A model generated the notes under the pieces. The model was not told the origin of the DNA. It made no database searches and was given only the letters and a program-made list of their open reading frames with translations. A stretch of 64,000 nucleotides of DNA from assembly GCA_938036925.1 (NCBI GenBank), contig CALHVU010000052.1, positions 1 through 64,000 of the forward strand. Reading direction: 5' to 3'. Positions 33,627 to 41,991 of this stretch are shown here, one piece after another. The stretch comes from an uncultured Atopobium sp. Lineage in GTDB: Bacteria; Actinomycetota; Coriobacteriia; Coriobacteriales; Atopobiaceae. The position numbers were made by a program, and so were the translations under genes. The number at the start of each line of letters is the position of its first letter. Positions within the stretch are counted from its first letter, which is position 1.

Positions 33627-34142
33627 ATGGCACTTGATACAAACGTTGGTAACATCCTTACTCAGCAAATCAACAAAGAGTTCTATTCCGCTTATCTGTA
33701 TCTAACCTTTGCAGATTTCTATGAGGAGCAGGGCCTGAAGGGCTTTGCAAACTGGTATGTTATTCAGTCTCAGGAAGAGCTTGCTCACGCACGTATTCTT
33801 CGTCGTTACCTGCTTGATAACGATTGGACTCCAACCATGGAGGCAATCGCAAAGCCAGACCTTACCTTCTCCAAGGTAGTTGAGCCAATCAAGGCAGCAT
33901 ACGAGCACGAGCAGTTCATTACCGCAAGCATTAACGAGTGCTATGCCGTTGCTCAGAAGGCAAACGATTTCCGTACCATGCAGCTGCTTGACTGGTACGT
34001 TAAGGAGCAGGGCGAGGAAGAGGCAAATGCTTCCGATCTTCTCAAGGCAGTGGAGCTCTTTGGTGGAGATCCAAAGAACCTGTATGACCTTGACCGCGAG
34101 AACGCCGCTCGCGTCTTTGTCGCACCAACTATGCCAATGTAA
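33627..34142 (+). CDS. ftn: Ferritin (bacterial non-haem type)
   Basis: 171 residues from ATG 33627, with GAGGAAAGAG upstream. Four-helix bundle with ferroxidase ligands in NKEFYSAYLYL, EEQGLKGFANWY, E-x-x-H in SQEELAHARIL and in KEQGEEEANASDL. FtnA-type proteins oxidise Fe2+ and store it in a 24-mer cage. Stands alone between a hairpin leader and a repetitive tail (34143-34243) of GGCAGC(A)GCTTAAGCGC-type blocks that holds no gene. Confidence 0.95.
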   Translation: MALDTNVGNILTQQINKEFYSAYLYLTFADFYEEQGLKGFANWYVIQSQEELAHARILRRYLLDNDWTPTMEAIAKPDLTFSKVVEPIKAAYEHEQFITASINECYAVAQKANDFRTMQLLDWYVKEQGEEEANASDLLKAVELFGGDPKNLYDLDRENAARVFVAPTMPM

Positions 34143-34243
34143 GTAGCGGCTTAAGCGCAGCTCGTTTGCGGCAGCAGCTTAAGCGCGACCCGCACGCGGG
34201 TGGGCGGCAGCTTGCGCGCAGCAGCTCGTTTGTAGCTTATACG

Positions 34244-35149
34244 CTACAGTGGAGTTTCAATAGCCTCTGATTTGTTCGAAGAGGCGCCTGAAAGCTCAGC
34301 AAAGATGGCACCGCCTATGATGCAGGCGGTGCCTATTATTTTGAGAAGACCAAAAGGCTCGCCAAGGATAAGTGCCGAGAAAATAACTGCAGATAGTGGC
34401 TCAAGGTAGCCAAAGACTGCCACGCGCTGAACTGGAATCTTGGTAAGTTGTGGGAAATACAAAAATGATCCAAGGCCTGTGTTAAAGAGGCCGATGGTCA
34501 AAACGGCAAGCCAATTTACCGATGCTGGATCCGCGGGCAGCTCAATGCCATGGAATATAACAGTAACCAGAGCAACAATAGCGCAGCCAATGCCCAGCTG
34601 AATGCTGGTGCCTTCAATACCAGAAACATCTTTGAGCTGCCTGTTACAAATAACCATGACGGCATAAAGAACAGCAGAGAGAGCGCCTAGAAGAAGGCCA
34701 GCTGGCGAGAGGTTCAGTCCAACTCCATAGCCAATAATAAGGGCAGCTCCAATAACAACTATAAGGAAGCCAAGTATCTTTTTAGCAGTGAGTTTCTCGC
34801 CAAATAAAAGGGGAGAGAGCGCCATTACAATAACGGGACCGCAGTAATACTCAAGTGTTGCGATTCCAACGCCTACCAGGTGATACGCCTCAAAAAGGAA
34901 GGTCCACTGAAGACCCAAGGCAATGCCTGATCCAACGAGCGCCTGGAAGTCTTTGGGGTAGTTTTGAATGGTAAAAGCCTCTTTTTGTACAAGTTTAACC
35001 ATGAGCAAAAAGAGCGTTCCCAAAAGCATACGGAAGAAGACAATTTGGTAGCTAGGAAGATTGATAAGGCTTGCAACGATTCCATTAGAACCGCAGATGA
35101 TAAGCGCAATTAGGTAGAGCACGGTAGGTTTAAACGTGGCGTCTCTCAT
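34244..35149 (-). CDS. EamA/DMT-family transporter
   Basis: 301 residues in ten predicted helices made of two EamA repeats (about 10-140 and 150-285). LEYYCGPVIVMALSPLLFGEKLTAKKILGFLIVVIGAALI and YLEPLSAVIFSALILGEPFGLLKIIGTACIIGGA are the two family signatures. DMT carriers usually export amino acids or nucleosides. It starts 3 nt after the asparaginase stop, so the two are coupled, hinting at export or import of Asn/Asp-related compounds; this is inference. Confidence 0.88.
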   Translation of the reverse strand: MRDATFKPTVLYLIALIICGSNGIVASLINLPSYQIVFFRMLLGTLFLLMVKLVQKEAFTIQNYPKDFQALVGSGIALGLQWTFLFEAYHLVGVGIATLEYYCGPVIVMALSPLLFGEKLTAKKILGFLIVVIGAALIIGYGVGLNLSPAGLLLGALSAVLYAVMVICNRQLKDVSGIEGTSIQLGIGCAIVALVTVIFHGIELPADPASVNWLAVLTIGLFNTGLGSFLYFPQLTKIPVQRVAVFGYLEPLSAVIFSALILGEPFGLLKIIGTACIIGGAIFAELSGASSNKSEAIETPL

Positions 35150-35152
35150 CGG

Positions 35153-36175
35153 CTACTCGCAAATTTCTGTATCCACGGACTGTGGAATTCTATCGTTACA
35201 AATTACCTGGTAGAACAGTTTTTCTTGCTCCCGCTGATCGGAGGTCTGACCAAGCATCCACATAGTTTTTGCAACCAGGGCCTCGGTGGTCATGTCGTCT
35301 CCAGAGAGAACGCCAGGCATATCCTGATAAGCCCTACCAACTTCATAAACGCCAAGGTCAAGGCCCTCTTCAGGGACTTGCGTAGTGATAACAACCGTGC
35401 GACCAGAAGCAATCCAATCGGTGATAGCTTCCTCATAAGAGCCGTCGTACGAAGGGATGCCGCCAATACCAAAGGTTTCAAGCACAATGGCGTCGTAGTC
35501 ATTCTTCAGAAGGTAGAAGATAGATGGATTAAGCTCGGGGGTCAGTTTAAGCACAATGACACGTGTATTAAGCGTTTCATAGGTGGTAAGACCGCCATCT
35601 ACCTGCTCTTGATTTGGAGCACTACGAATAATCTTGTTGCCACGGATGTGGGCAAGCGGTGGATAATTCATGCTCGTAAATGCATTGAAGCTCAGGGTGC
35701 GCTGTTTATGAGCGCGGGTGCCGGCAATAACCTCGTTGCCAAAAACCACCACAACTCCGGCGCTTCTGTCGTCAAGTGCGTAGAGAACGGAGTGGTAGAG
35801 GTTAAGTTTGGCGTCGGTAAACGGATTTGCCATTGGCTGTTGAGAGCCTGTGAGCACAATGGGTTTCTCGCTATTTTGAATCAGGTAGGAGAGGGCAGCG
35901 GCGGTATATGCCATGGTATCGGTGCCGTGAAGGATAATAAAGCCGTCGTAGGCATCGTATGACTCAATAATGGCGTCTCTGATTTGGAGCCAGTCTTGAG
36001 GACGCATATTGGTGCTGTCGATATTCATGACTTGTTTGAAATCAAATTCACAGAGGTCATGAACAAGAGGGACATTGGCTAAAAGCTCTTCTCCCGAAAG
36101 TGAGGGAGCCAAGCCCGATTCAGTGGAAACAGAAGCAATAGTTCCTCCTGTTGCCATCAGTAAAAGTTTCTTCAC
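35153..36175 (-). CDS. ansA: Type I L-asparaginase
   Basis: 340 residues from GTG 36175 with GGGGGA upstream; a longer frame exists, but its extra 130 residues lie antisense to the divergent gene and promoter and look meaningless. The motifs are LLLMATGGTIAS with the nucleophilic Thr, ILHGTDTMAYTAAAL with Thr-Asp, Lys in TDAKLN and GNEVIAGTRAHK. Length fits the cytoplasmic type I family, which hydrolyses Asn to Asp and NH3. No signal peptide. It forms an operon with the EamA transporter. Confidence 0.93.
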   Translation of the reverse strand: MKKLLLMATGGTIASVSTESGLAPSLSGEELLANVPLVHDLCEFDFKQVMNIDSTNMRPQDWLQIRDAIIESYDAYDGFIILHGTDTMAYTAAALSYLIQNSEKPIVLTGSQQPMANPFTDAKLNLYHSVLYALDDRSAGVVVVFGNEVIAGTRAHKQRTLSFNAFTSMNYPPLAHIRGNKIIRSAPNQEQVDGGLTTYETLNTRVIVLKLTPELNPSIFYLLKNDYDAIVLETFGIGGIPSYDGSYEEAITDWIASGRTVVITTQVPEEGLDLGVYEVGRAYQDMPGVLSGDDMTTEALVAKTMWMLGQTSDQREQEKLFYQVICNDRIPQSVDTEICE

Positions 36176-36325
36176 ACGTCCCCCATGAACTCCAATTGTG
36201 CAGACTTTACAGAAAATCAGTCTGTATAGCGCTTTATTGTAACGGGATAGATGCTTTTCAGGGCGAGAAAAGCAAAGTCGGTGTATTCTTTTTTTGGTAA
36301 ACGAATCTTTTAGCAAGGATTGTTG

Positions 36326-36799
36326 ATGGCAGAGAACAACCTCTTTGGTTTTGGTAAGAAAAAGCGTCCAACTCAGGTTCCACCTACTGTCTCTCGTAAT
36401 GGGGAGTCTTCTACCTCTCCGCGTGCGGTACGAGGTCGTCACGCAGCTGTTGGAAGCCGTGCACAGGTGCAGCGTAGGATGACGCAAGATCGCCCAACAA
36501 ATCCCGTTAACCATGCCCGTGCAGATGCCGCCCGTACACGTGGTCGAGCAAGAACTGCTTACGGCAATCACTATGGCACGCTTAACCCCAGAGATGAAGC
36601 TCAGGCAGCATATGCGGCTAGAAGACGTCGTTCTTCTCGCATGAGACTGGGTCGTGTGGCGCTGGCGGTATTGCTTGCAGCCATCATTCTGTGGGTTGTA
36701 TTTACGCTGGTAAGTTCATGTAGCCCAGGAGGCGCTTTTGCGCATGCTCAGGCACTTGATCCTACCGTTACCCTGACCGGTTCAGTGAAGGTCGGATAG
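36326..36799 (+). CDS. Basic single-pass membrane protein, function unknown
   Basis: 157 residues from ATG 36326 (AAGGA upstream). The first 108 residues are strongly basic (Arg/Ala-rich, e.g. RGRHAAVGSRAQVQRRMTQ) and look disordered. Residues about 110-130 (GRVALAVLLAAIILWVVFTLVSS) form the membrane helix, with a short 25-residue outside tail. The basic cytoplasmic part could touch nucleic acid or lipid heads. Not a recognised family. Divergent from ansA. Confidence 0.55.
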   Translation: MAENNLFGFGKKKRPTQVPPTVSRNGESSTSPRAVRGRHAAVGSRAQVQRRMTQDRPTNPVNHARADAARTRGRARTAYGNHYGTLNPRDEAQAAYAARRRRSSRMRLGRVALAVLLAAIILWVVFTLVSSCSPGGAFAHAQALDPTVTLTGSVKVG

Positions 36800-36854
36800 C
36801 CTTGCAGGCTGCGGCGTGACTGTGGAGTGTCCAGTAGTTTCGATGTGTAAGTTG

Positions 36855-37817
36855 CTACTTTGGGCTCTTGCTTGTAGAGACGCGTGAGAAGTCCAAATTC
36901 AAATCAACTGAACCGGTAATACCGTCAACTTGTCCTGTTGAGGTGTATTGCCATATCAAAAAATTAAAGTTTACGTCTGGCTGATCAACGTATTGCGCCA
37001 GCCAGATAGGCTCGTCAAGCGAGACCAGGTCAAAGCGATTTAGATCAACTTTGTTGCCATACACAATGACACGATATCCTGCTTCTTGAATAGTGGTGCA
37101 AAACGCGCGCGCAATTGCGTTAGTTTCTGCGGGGGAAAGGTTGTCGGCGCGACCGCTGTAATCGGGAGAAGGCTCCAGGTCAAACGCAACAGGGAGAGCA
37201 AGCTTTGTAACTCCCGCTTCCCGTAACTGTTGCAGAACAAAAGCAGCCTCTTCGCGAGCCTCTTCCACGTTAATAGCCTGTGAGAAGAAGTACACGCCTA
37301 CATCAAGACCAGCGCTTTGTGCGCCCTTAAGATTGGTTTCAAACAGCTCATCTGCACGAATGCCACCTTCAGTGGAGCCTCGATAACCAATGCGAAGCAT
37401 GGCAAACTGAATGTTATCGGCTGCAACGGCCTCCCAGTCAATAAACCCCTGGTGAGAAGAGACATCAACGCCCGTGCGCGTGAGTTCTTCTCCGTCCACC
37501 ACATAATGTGCGCGACCCGTTGCGTCGTAGATAAGGTTTTCCCATTCATACGGGACTTCGTTTTTGATAATCAGGTTGTTATCAAAAGACAGGGAGAAAA
37601 GTCCCTGGCACGATTGCAATAATGCCAGCACAAACACAATGGCCAGCGCAATGAGGCCCCATTTGACAACAGGATTGTTCTGGGAATTTTTCTCAAGCGT
37701 ATGCATCGCCCGCTGCTTACGTTTTGAAGCGTTTGCAGAAGCAGGTGCGTGTTTAGTTTTAGAACGAGTCGTAGAGTTTCTCGTTTTCTTGCTTTTATGT
37801 GAGCTGTTAAAAATCAC
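36855..37817 (-). CDS. Membrane-anchored GH25 lysozyme (muramidase)
   Basis: 320 residues; the GTG start at 37817 overlaps the stop of the upstream gene by 4 nt. A basic cytoplasmic N-terminus (Lys/Ser/Thr) precedes a membrane helix at about 52-70. GH25 begins at GVDVSSHQGFIDWEAV with the first catalytic Asp, then FAMLRIGYRGSTEGGI, AGLDVGVYFFSQA, AFDLEPSPDYSG with the D-x-E pair, and LWLAQY-like IWLAQYVDQ. It cleaves beta-1,4 bonds of peptidoglycan outside the membrane. A role in wall turnover is likely. Confidence 0.92.
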   Translation of the reverse strand: MIFNSSHKSKKTRNSTTRSKTKHAPASANASKRKQRAMHTLEKNSQNNPVVKWGLIALAIVFVLALLQSCQGLFSLSFDNNLIIKNEVPYEWENLIYDATGRAHYVVDGEELTRTGVDVSSHQGFIDWEAVAADNIQFAMLRIGYRGSTEGGIRADELFETNLKGAQSAGLDVGVYFFSQAINVEEAREEAAFVLQQLREAGVTKLALPVAFDLEPSPDYSGRADNLSPAETNAIARAFCTTIQEAGYRVIVYGNKVDLNRFDLVSLDEPIWLAQYVDQPDVNFNFLIWQYTSTGQVDGITGSVDLNLDFSRVSTSKSPK

Positions 37818-39295
37818 TGGTGAAAGAATTGTCCTTGTTCAAAAATTGGCTCGCAGCATACGTTAATGCCCAACTTGTGATAAATGGACTCGTCGTCGCT
37901 TGGAATAATTGACGAGAAGTACGCGTCACATCCGTGGAGTAGTTGCGTGGCATCAACGGCTTTTCCAGCCAACGGATTGGTAATTGAGCTGATAGAGAGC
38001 GCAATGAGCATCTCGTCAGCGCAAAGGCTGGTACGAGCTAGTTTAAAGTTGTTCTCTTTTAGTGCGCAAATGGGCCTTAAGACCTCATCCGACACAATAA
38101 ACGTCTTCTTCTCAATGCCAACGACGTATTTGAGGGCGTTGAGCAAAAGCGACGCAGGCGCACCTAAAAGCTCTGAAGTCTTGCCGGTAATAATGGCGCC
38201 GTCAGGCATAACCATGGCGCCCGCAAGCTTTCCTGTCTCTTCTGCTTTGTGCAGACAAGCAGCATGAGCTGGCGAGAAATTCTGGTCAACGTTAACGTCT
38301 TTCATCAAGAGATTAATCTTTGAAAGTTCGCGCTCACCCATACCCGTACGCTCGAGTTTCTCGGCAGCTCTAAACCACCTGCGTACAATCTCTGCCTTTG
38401 AAGCTTCCTGGCACACCGCATCGTCAATAATGCAGTTGCCAACCATATTGACGCCCATATCGGTTGGGGACTGATAGGGGCTGGTACCTGCAATCTTCTC
38501 CATCATGGCCTTGAGCACGGGGAATGCCTCGACGTCACGGTTGTAGTTAACGGTAACCTCGCCGTGAGCCTCAAGGTGATACGGATCAATGATGTTGTTA
38601 TCGCCCAAGTCTGCCGTAGCCGCCTCGTAGGCAACGTTGACGGGGTGCTTAAGCGGCAGGTTCCAGACAGGGAAGGTCTCAAATTTAGCGTAGCCTGCGC
38701 GGACTCCACGGGCATTCTCGTTGTAGAGCTGTGAAAGGCAGACAGCAAGCTTGCCAGAGCCAGGACCAGGCGCTGTTACAACTACCAGAGGATGCGTAGT
38801 CTTTACGTACTCGTTTTTACCGTAGCCCTCCGCCGAGACAATCAGGTCAATGTTGGAAGGATAGCCCTCAATAGGGTAATGGCGATACACAGCAATGCCC
38901 ATGTTCTCCAGGCGCGCACGATACGCTTTTGCCTTTGGCTGGCCAGAGTACTGCGTAATGACAACGCCGCCAATAGCAAGGCCGCGAGCTCGGAAGATGT
39001 CCATAAGCCTTAGAACGTCATCGGCATAGGTAACGCCAATATCGCTTCTACGCTTGCCGTTTTCAATATCGTTTGCGTTGATGGCAAAGACAACCTCTGC
39101 CTCGTGAGCAAGCTGCTGAAGCATCTGAGCTTTTGCATCTGGAGCAAATCCAGGGAGGATGCGAGAAGCGTGGTTGTCGTCGAGCAGTTTACCGCCAAAC
39201 TCAAGGTAGAGCTTGCCGCCAAACTCACTGATACGCTGGTGAATTCGATCCGCCTGCATAGTGATGTACTTCTCGTTATCAAAGCCGATACGCAT
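37814..39295 (-). CDS. DUF1846 family protein
   Basis: 493 residues from ATG 39295 with GGAGGACGC upstream. RIGFDNEKYI at the start and the ITQYSGQPKAKAYRARLENMGI, VVVTAPGPGSGKLAVCLSQLYNE and PVWNLPLKHPVN blocks identify DUF1846, a conserved cytoplasmic family of about 500 residues. APGPGSGK looks like a phosphate-binding loop. Function is not established; the only link here is tight coupling to the lysozyme gene. Confidence 0.92.
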   Translation of the reverse strand: MRIGFDNEKYITMQADRIHQRISEFGGKLYLEFGGKLLDDNHASRILPGFAPDAKAQMLQQLAHEAEVVFAINANDIENGKRRSDIGVTYADDVLRLMDIFRARGLAIGGVVITQYSGQPKAKAYRARLENMGIAVYRHYPIEGYPSNIDLIVSAEGYGKNEYVKTTHPLVVVTAPGPGSGKLAVCLSQLYNENARGVRAGYAKFETFPVWNLPLKHPVNVAYEAATADLGDNNIIDPYHLEAHGEVTVNYNRDVEAFPVLKAMMEKIAGTSPYQSPTDMGVNMVGNCIIDDAVCQEASKAEIVRRWFRAAEKLERTGMGERELSKINLLMKDVNVDQNFSPAHAACLHKAEETGKLAGAMVMPDGAIITGKTSELLGAPASLLLNALKYVVGIEKKTFIVSDEVLRPICALKENNFKLARTSLCADEMLIALSISSITNPLAGKAVDATQLLHGCDAYFSSIIPSDDESIYHKLGINVCCEPIFEQGQFFHQ

Positions 39296-39399
39296 GCGTC
39301 CTCCTGCCAAGATTTACTGTAGAAATTGTATCATCAAGCAAAGACTTCCTATACGCTATAAGCTATACAGAAAACAAATAAACAACCAAGGAGTTGTGT

Positions 39400-39849
39400 A
39401 TGGATAGCAAGTTTTCACGAACACCTTCTCGTGGCGAGAAGTTCAAAGAGCTAGCTCTCAGTGCTTTGCGTGCGTTTGGTTATGGTTGTCTTACAGCGGC
39501 TGGAATGAGCGCTGGTATCTTTGCATTTGCGTACTTTACCAGCGGTATGAATATGTTTACGGGCATCGATTGGGTGCGCCGTGTCATGTACGTCATTTCT
39601 TCTTTGGGGATTATTGCTTGCGGCGTTGGTTTGCTCTTTAGCGGAAAAGAGTACGAGGACCGTCAGATGGGCTTTACGCGTGATATTGATGACCCCATCA
39701 GCCTTAAAGAAGGAAAGCTTGATCCTCGTATTTCAAAAATCGAGACCAATCACCTTTCTTGGCAGGCAGCAATCCTTTATGCCTCAATTGGTATGTTTGT
39801 AGTTACCACTATCTTTGACGAGGTTATGAGCCATACCTTCTTGATGTAG
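39400..39849 (+). CDS. Small membrane protein, three helices
   Basis: 149 residues from ATG 39400, with AAGGAG upstream. Hydrophobic segments at about 25-50, 62-85 and 124-143 with a charged loop (EYEDRQMGFTRDIDDPISLKEG). GGCGAGAAG near codon 12 encodes RGEKF, one of the overrepresented-motif copies placed inside a gene. No family recognised. Confidence 0.6.
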   Translation: MDSKFSRTPSRGEKFKELALSALRAFGYGCLTAAGMSAGIFAFAYFTSGMNMFTGIDWVRRVMYVISSLGIIACGVGLLFSGKEYEDRQMGFTRDIDDPISLKEGKLDPRISKIETNHLSWQAAILYASIGMFVVTTIFDEVMSHTFLM

Positions 39850-39858
39850 GTATTCTCG

Positions 39859-39956
39859 CTAGTACAGAGATAACTCACTAGTACAGTGGCAGCTTGCTAG
39901 TACAGAGGCAGATTGCCTAGTACAAAGGTAGAGCGCCTAGTATAAAGGCAGCTCGC
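39859..39956. repeat. Five-unit 19-20 bp tandem array overlapping the pth2 stop codon
   Basis: Units begin CTAGTACA at 39859, 39878, 39897, 39917 and 39937 and share GGCAG. The last unit covers the final codons and TAG stop of the convergent Pth2 gene, so the array appears to have grown from that gene end. Similar arrays occur after other genes. Confidence 0.88.
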
Positions 39957-40377
39957 CCGTTAACGGATCAATATCTTCTGCAGCCAGTGGCTCAAACGCT
40001 AGACAGGTAAATGTTGGTTCTCCATGGAACTCGGTAAAGCCCGCGTCCCTAATAAGGGCCACAACAAAGCCACGAGCTTTTCCCTCGACAGCAAGCTCAA
40101 GCAACGCTTCTTCAGAATCAACGTAGACGCATACCTTTGCAACGCCAGCATCAAACCAGTTAGTGATTGCAGAGGTATCTTCGTCAGCATGGTCCAAATA
40201 GACCCAATTCTGATCATCGGTAACACGAACCTGATCAAGTCGACGCTCTTTTGCAAGTGCCATCAGCGTGGCTTCAACACACGCATGACTTGCCTGAGCG
40301 GCAATTTTACCTTTTCGCATCTTAAGATCGCGACGAATAACAATCATTTGTTTTGATTTATATGAAGAGCTTGGCAT
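39937..40377 (-). CDS. Peptidyl-tRNA hydrolase 2 family
   Basis: 146 residues from ATG 40377 (GAAAGG upstream). KQMIVIRRDLKMRKGKIAAQASHA near the start and GKARGFVVALIRDAGFTEF-x-GEPTFTCLAFEP later match Pth2/PTRHD, the archaeal-eukaryotic type that hydrolyses peptidyl-tRNA. It is present in some Actinobacteria. A standard bacterial Pth is not in the window, so whether this one is essential cannot be judged. Its 3' end forms part of a tandem array. Confidence 0.88.
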   Translation of the reverse strand: MPSSSYKSKQMIVIRRDLKMRKGKIAAQASHACVEATLMALAKERRLDQVRVTDDQNWVYLDHADEDTSAITNWFDAGVAKVCVYVDSEEALLELAVEGKARGFVVALIRDAGFTEFHGEPTFTCLAFEPLAAEDIDPLTGELPLY

Positions 40378-40594
40378 GAAAGACCTTTCTAGAAACTGAG
40401 TGCTAAGTGTACCATTCACGGCTTTCCGATTTTTGTCGCAAGAAAATCCCGAAGGATCAAAAAGGCTCTCTAAAACCAAGAGCGGCGAGAAAAACGTTTA
40501 ATGTTCAGCTTGTTACATCAATAAGTTAAATAACGGCACCTGAGTAGAAAGTTGATTCTTGTCTATGTTGCTAGGGTTGACTGAGGAGGTGTCT

Positions 40595-41083
40595 ATGAGA
40601 GAGTTAGTTATTTTTATCATGTATATCTGGGCTTCAATATCGGATATGCGAAATCGCACTATTCCAAATAGAATCCCTATTTTGTTTGCTATTTCATGGC
40701 CTATTTGGCTTGCCACAAATGAAAAGCGCACTGAGTTACTGATAAATGCATTATGGAGTGAGCTCTTTGTTATATGTGTACTGATTACCGTAGGTATAGT
40801 TACAAAATTTATAGGTCATATGTCTTCTCTGGGAGGCGGAGATATTAAACTTATTCTCTCAACATGCCTTTATCTTGAAATAAAAGAGACATTTGTCTTT
40901 TTATTTTCGGCAAATATTTTTGGTGTTATGTTTTCTTTTCTGTTCTTTATTTGGCGTAAATTTTTTAAAAGAGAAGACAGTAATAAAAAAGAAATTACCA
41001 GTTCAGATAGTGTATTTATGTACACATTTCCGTTTGCACCATTTCTTGGATTTGGTGTGGCACTTGCGCTATTTTTACGCTAA
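40595..41083 (+). CDS. Small type A24 prepilin peptidase
   Basis: 162 residues from ATG 40595, TGAGGAGGTG upstream. Six hydrophobic segments with the two catalytic Asp motifs: SDMRNRTIPNRIP (family form xDxxxxxIPN) and GGGDIKL (GxGD). The short form without the methylase domain is like TadV/CpaA. It cleaves leader peptides of pilins or pseudopilins. No pilus gene is near. Base composition is clearly more AT-rich than neighbouring genes, with many ATA and TTA codons, suggesting transfer. Could process competence pilins encoded elsewhere. Confidence 0.88.
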   Translation: MRELVIFIMYIWASISDMRNRTIPNRIPILFAISWPIWLATNEKRTELLINALWSELFVICVLITVGIVTKFIGHMSSLGGGDIKLILSTCLYLEIKETFVFLFSANIFGVMFSFLFFIWRKFFKREDSNKKEITSSDSVFMYTFPFAPFLGFGVALALFLR

Positions 41084-41470
41084 AATCGGGAAGTGTTATA
41101 TGAATTTAAAAATTCTTCTAATTCCCGAATATATAAAAAGTTTTTTCTGCTATCAATAGTTTACACGTTGCGTTGAGAGATTGAGTACCCCCAACACTCA
41201 ATTTCATTACTGAATGGCCCCGACTGTTCAGATCTCTCGTTATGCGAGGCAACGTATGCCATGGAGGCAGGACGACTATTAACGTGGTCGCACACATGTC
41301 GCCCTGCCTCATGGCAACCTTTAAGAGCAAGAAGCTCTGCTTCTGATATACCCATTATTTCAAGTATTTAAAAGTAAATATACAGCTACTAAGCTATTTT
41401 CCTGTGGTTTTATACGTGCCAGAAACCAGCTGCATGGATCATCCAAAATCTTAAAAGCCAGATGGCATAG
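41084..41470. other. AT-rich gene-free strip with a long hairpin
   Basis: At 41258-41315 GCCATGGAGGCAGGACGAC pairs with GTCGCCCTGCCTCATGGC across a 21-nt loop (one bulge, one mismatch). A 64-codon minus-strand frame across it lacks a ribosome binding site and I do not call it a gene. Nothing else seen. Confidence 0.5.
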
Positions 41471-41514
41471 AACTGCCTCCCATTTCTTGGACATAAGAAA
41501 TGGGAGGTAGTTCA
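41471..41514. repeat. 44-bp interspersed palindrome, copy 3
   Basis: Arms as in copy 1 with a single change (GTAGTTC at the right end), loop GGACAT. The right flank ATATGCGGGT is the inverse of the left flank of copy 1, though the loops are in the same orientation, so flank and loop have been reversed relative to each other. Confidence 0.9.
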
Positions 41515-41751
41515 TATGCGGGTGATTATGATTCTGCAGCGTGTTAGCGTCGGCTTTTAGGCCTGGCGCACAAAATAGCGCAGCTTTGGTAGGTTCTGCC
41601 GAAGAATCGACATGTTCTTAATCAAGATAGCAGGCAGCTAGGCGGTCGCACTACCTGATATGCATCTCTATGCATAAACTTCATCTAATATGCTTAAACA
41701 TGAATAGACTTATATAAGAAATTTAACTATCAATAAATTCCGCACCTAAGG
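41515..41751. other. Gene-free AT-rich stretch
   Basis: No start signals or recognisable elements apart from GATATGCAT / ATGCATAAAC partial symmetry at about 41659-41675. Confidence 0.4.
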
Positions 41752-41883
41752 AACACACTTAAGTCAGATATTCTGCACAATTGCGGCCATATTACACATC
41801 AAATGAAGATAATCTGCACGTTTGAGGTATTTTCAGCGTAATGTATACGTCTTTTTGACAGATTATCTGTCATAGGTGTGTTT
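41752..41883. repeat. Direct-direct-inverted element (type D, homologue of type C)
   Basis: AACACACTTAAGTCAGATAT at 41752 and a decayed copy ending GAAGATAATCTGC near 41794-41817 precede the inverse ACAGATTATCTGTCATAGGT at about 41858. The middle shares GAGGT, TTTT, AATGTATACG and TTTTTGA with type C at 31449. Confidence 0.75.
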
Positions 41884-41884
41884 T

Positions 41885-41928
41885 GAACTGCTTTCTATTT
41901 CTCGTGTCCAAGAAATGGGAGGCAGTTC
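41885..41928. repeat. 44-bp interspersed palindrome, copy 4 (left arm decayed)
   Basis: The right arm AAGAAATGGGAGGCAGTTC is intact; the left arm reads GAACTGCTTTCTATTTCT. Loop CGTGTCC. It abuts element D on its left and a terminator on its right. Confidence 0.85.
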
Positions 41929-41929
41929 A

Positions 41930-41955
41930 AAGCCGCGTGAAAACGTGGCTTTTTC
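41930..41955 (+). terminator. Terminator beside palindrome copy 4
   Basis: AAGCCGCG / CGTGGCTT stem with a TGAAAA loop and TTTTTC tail. No annotated plus-strand gene lies directly upstream except the repeats, which may be transcribed. Confidence 0.75.
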
Positions 41956-41991
41956 TTTATGCAATGTTGTTGAAGCTGCAGATGTTCTAGC

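Noticed and set aside
36176..36571. N-terminal extension of the asparaginase frame
   Set aside because: The added residues have no sense, run across the promoter and antisense to the gene at 36326; GTG 36175 has a good ribosome binding site.
41161..41355. 64-codon minus-strand frame
   Set aside because: No ribosome binding site, overlaps a long hairpin, composition not protein-like.
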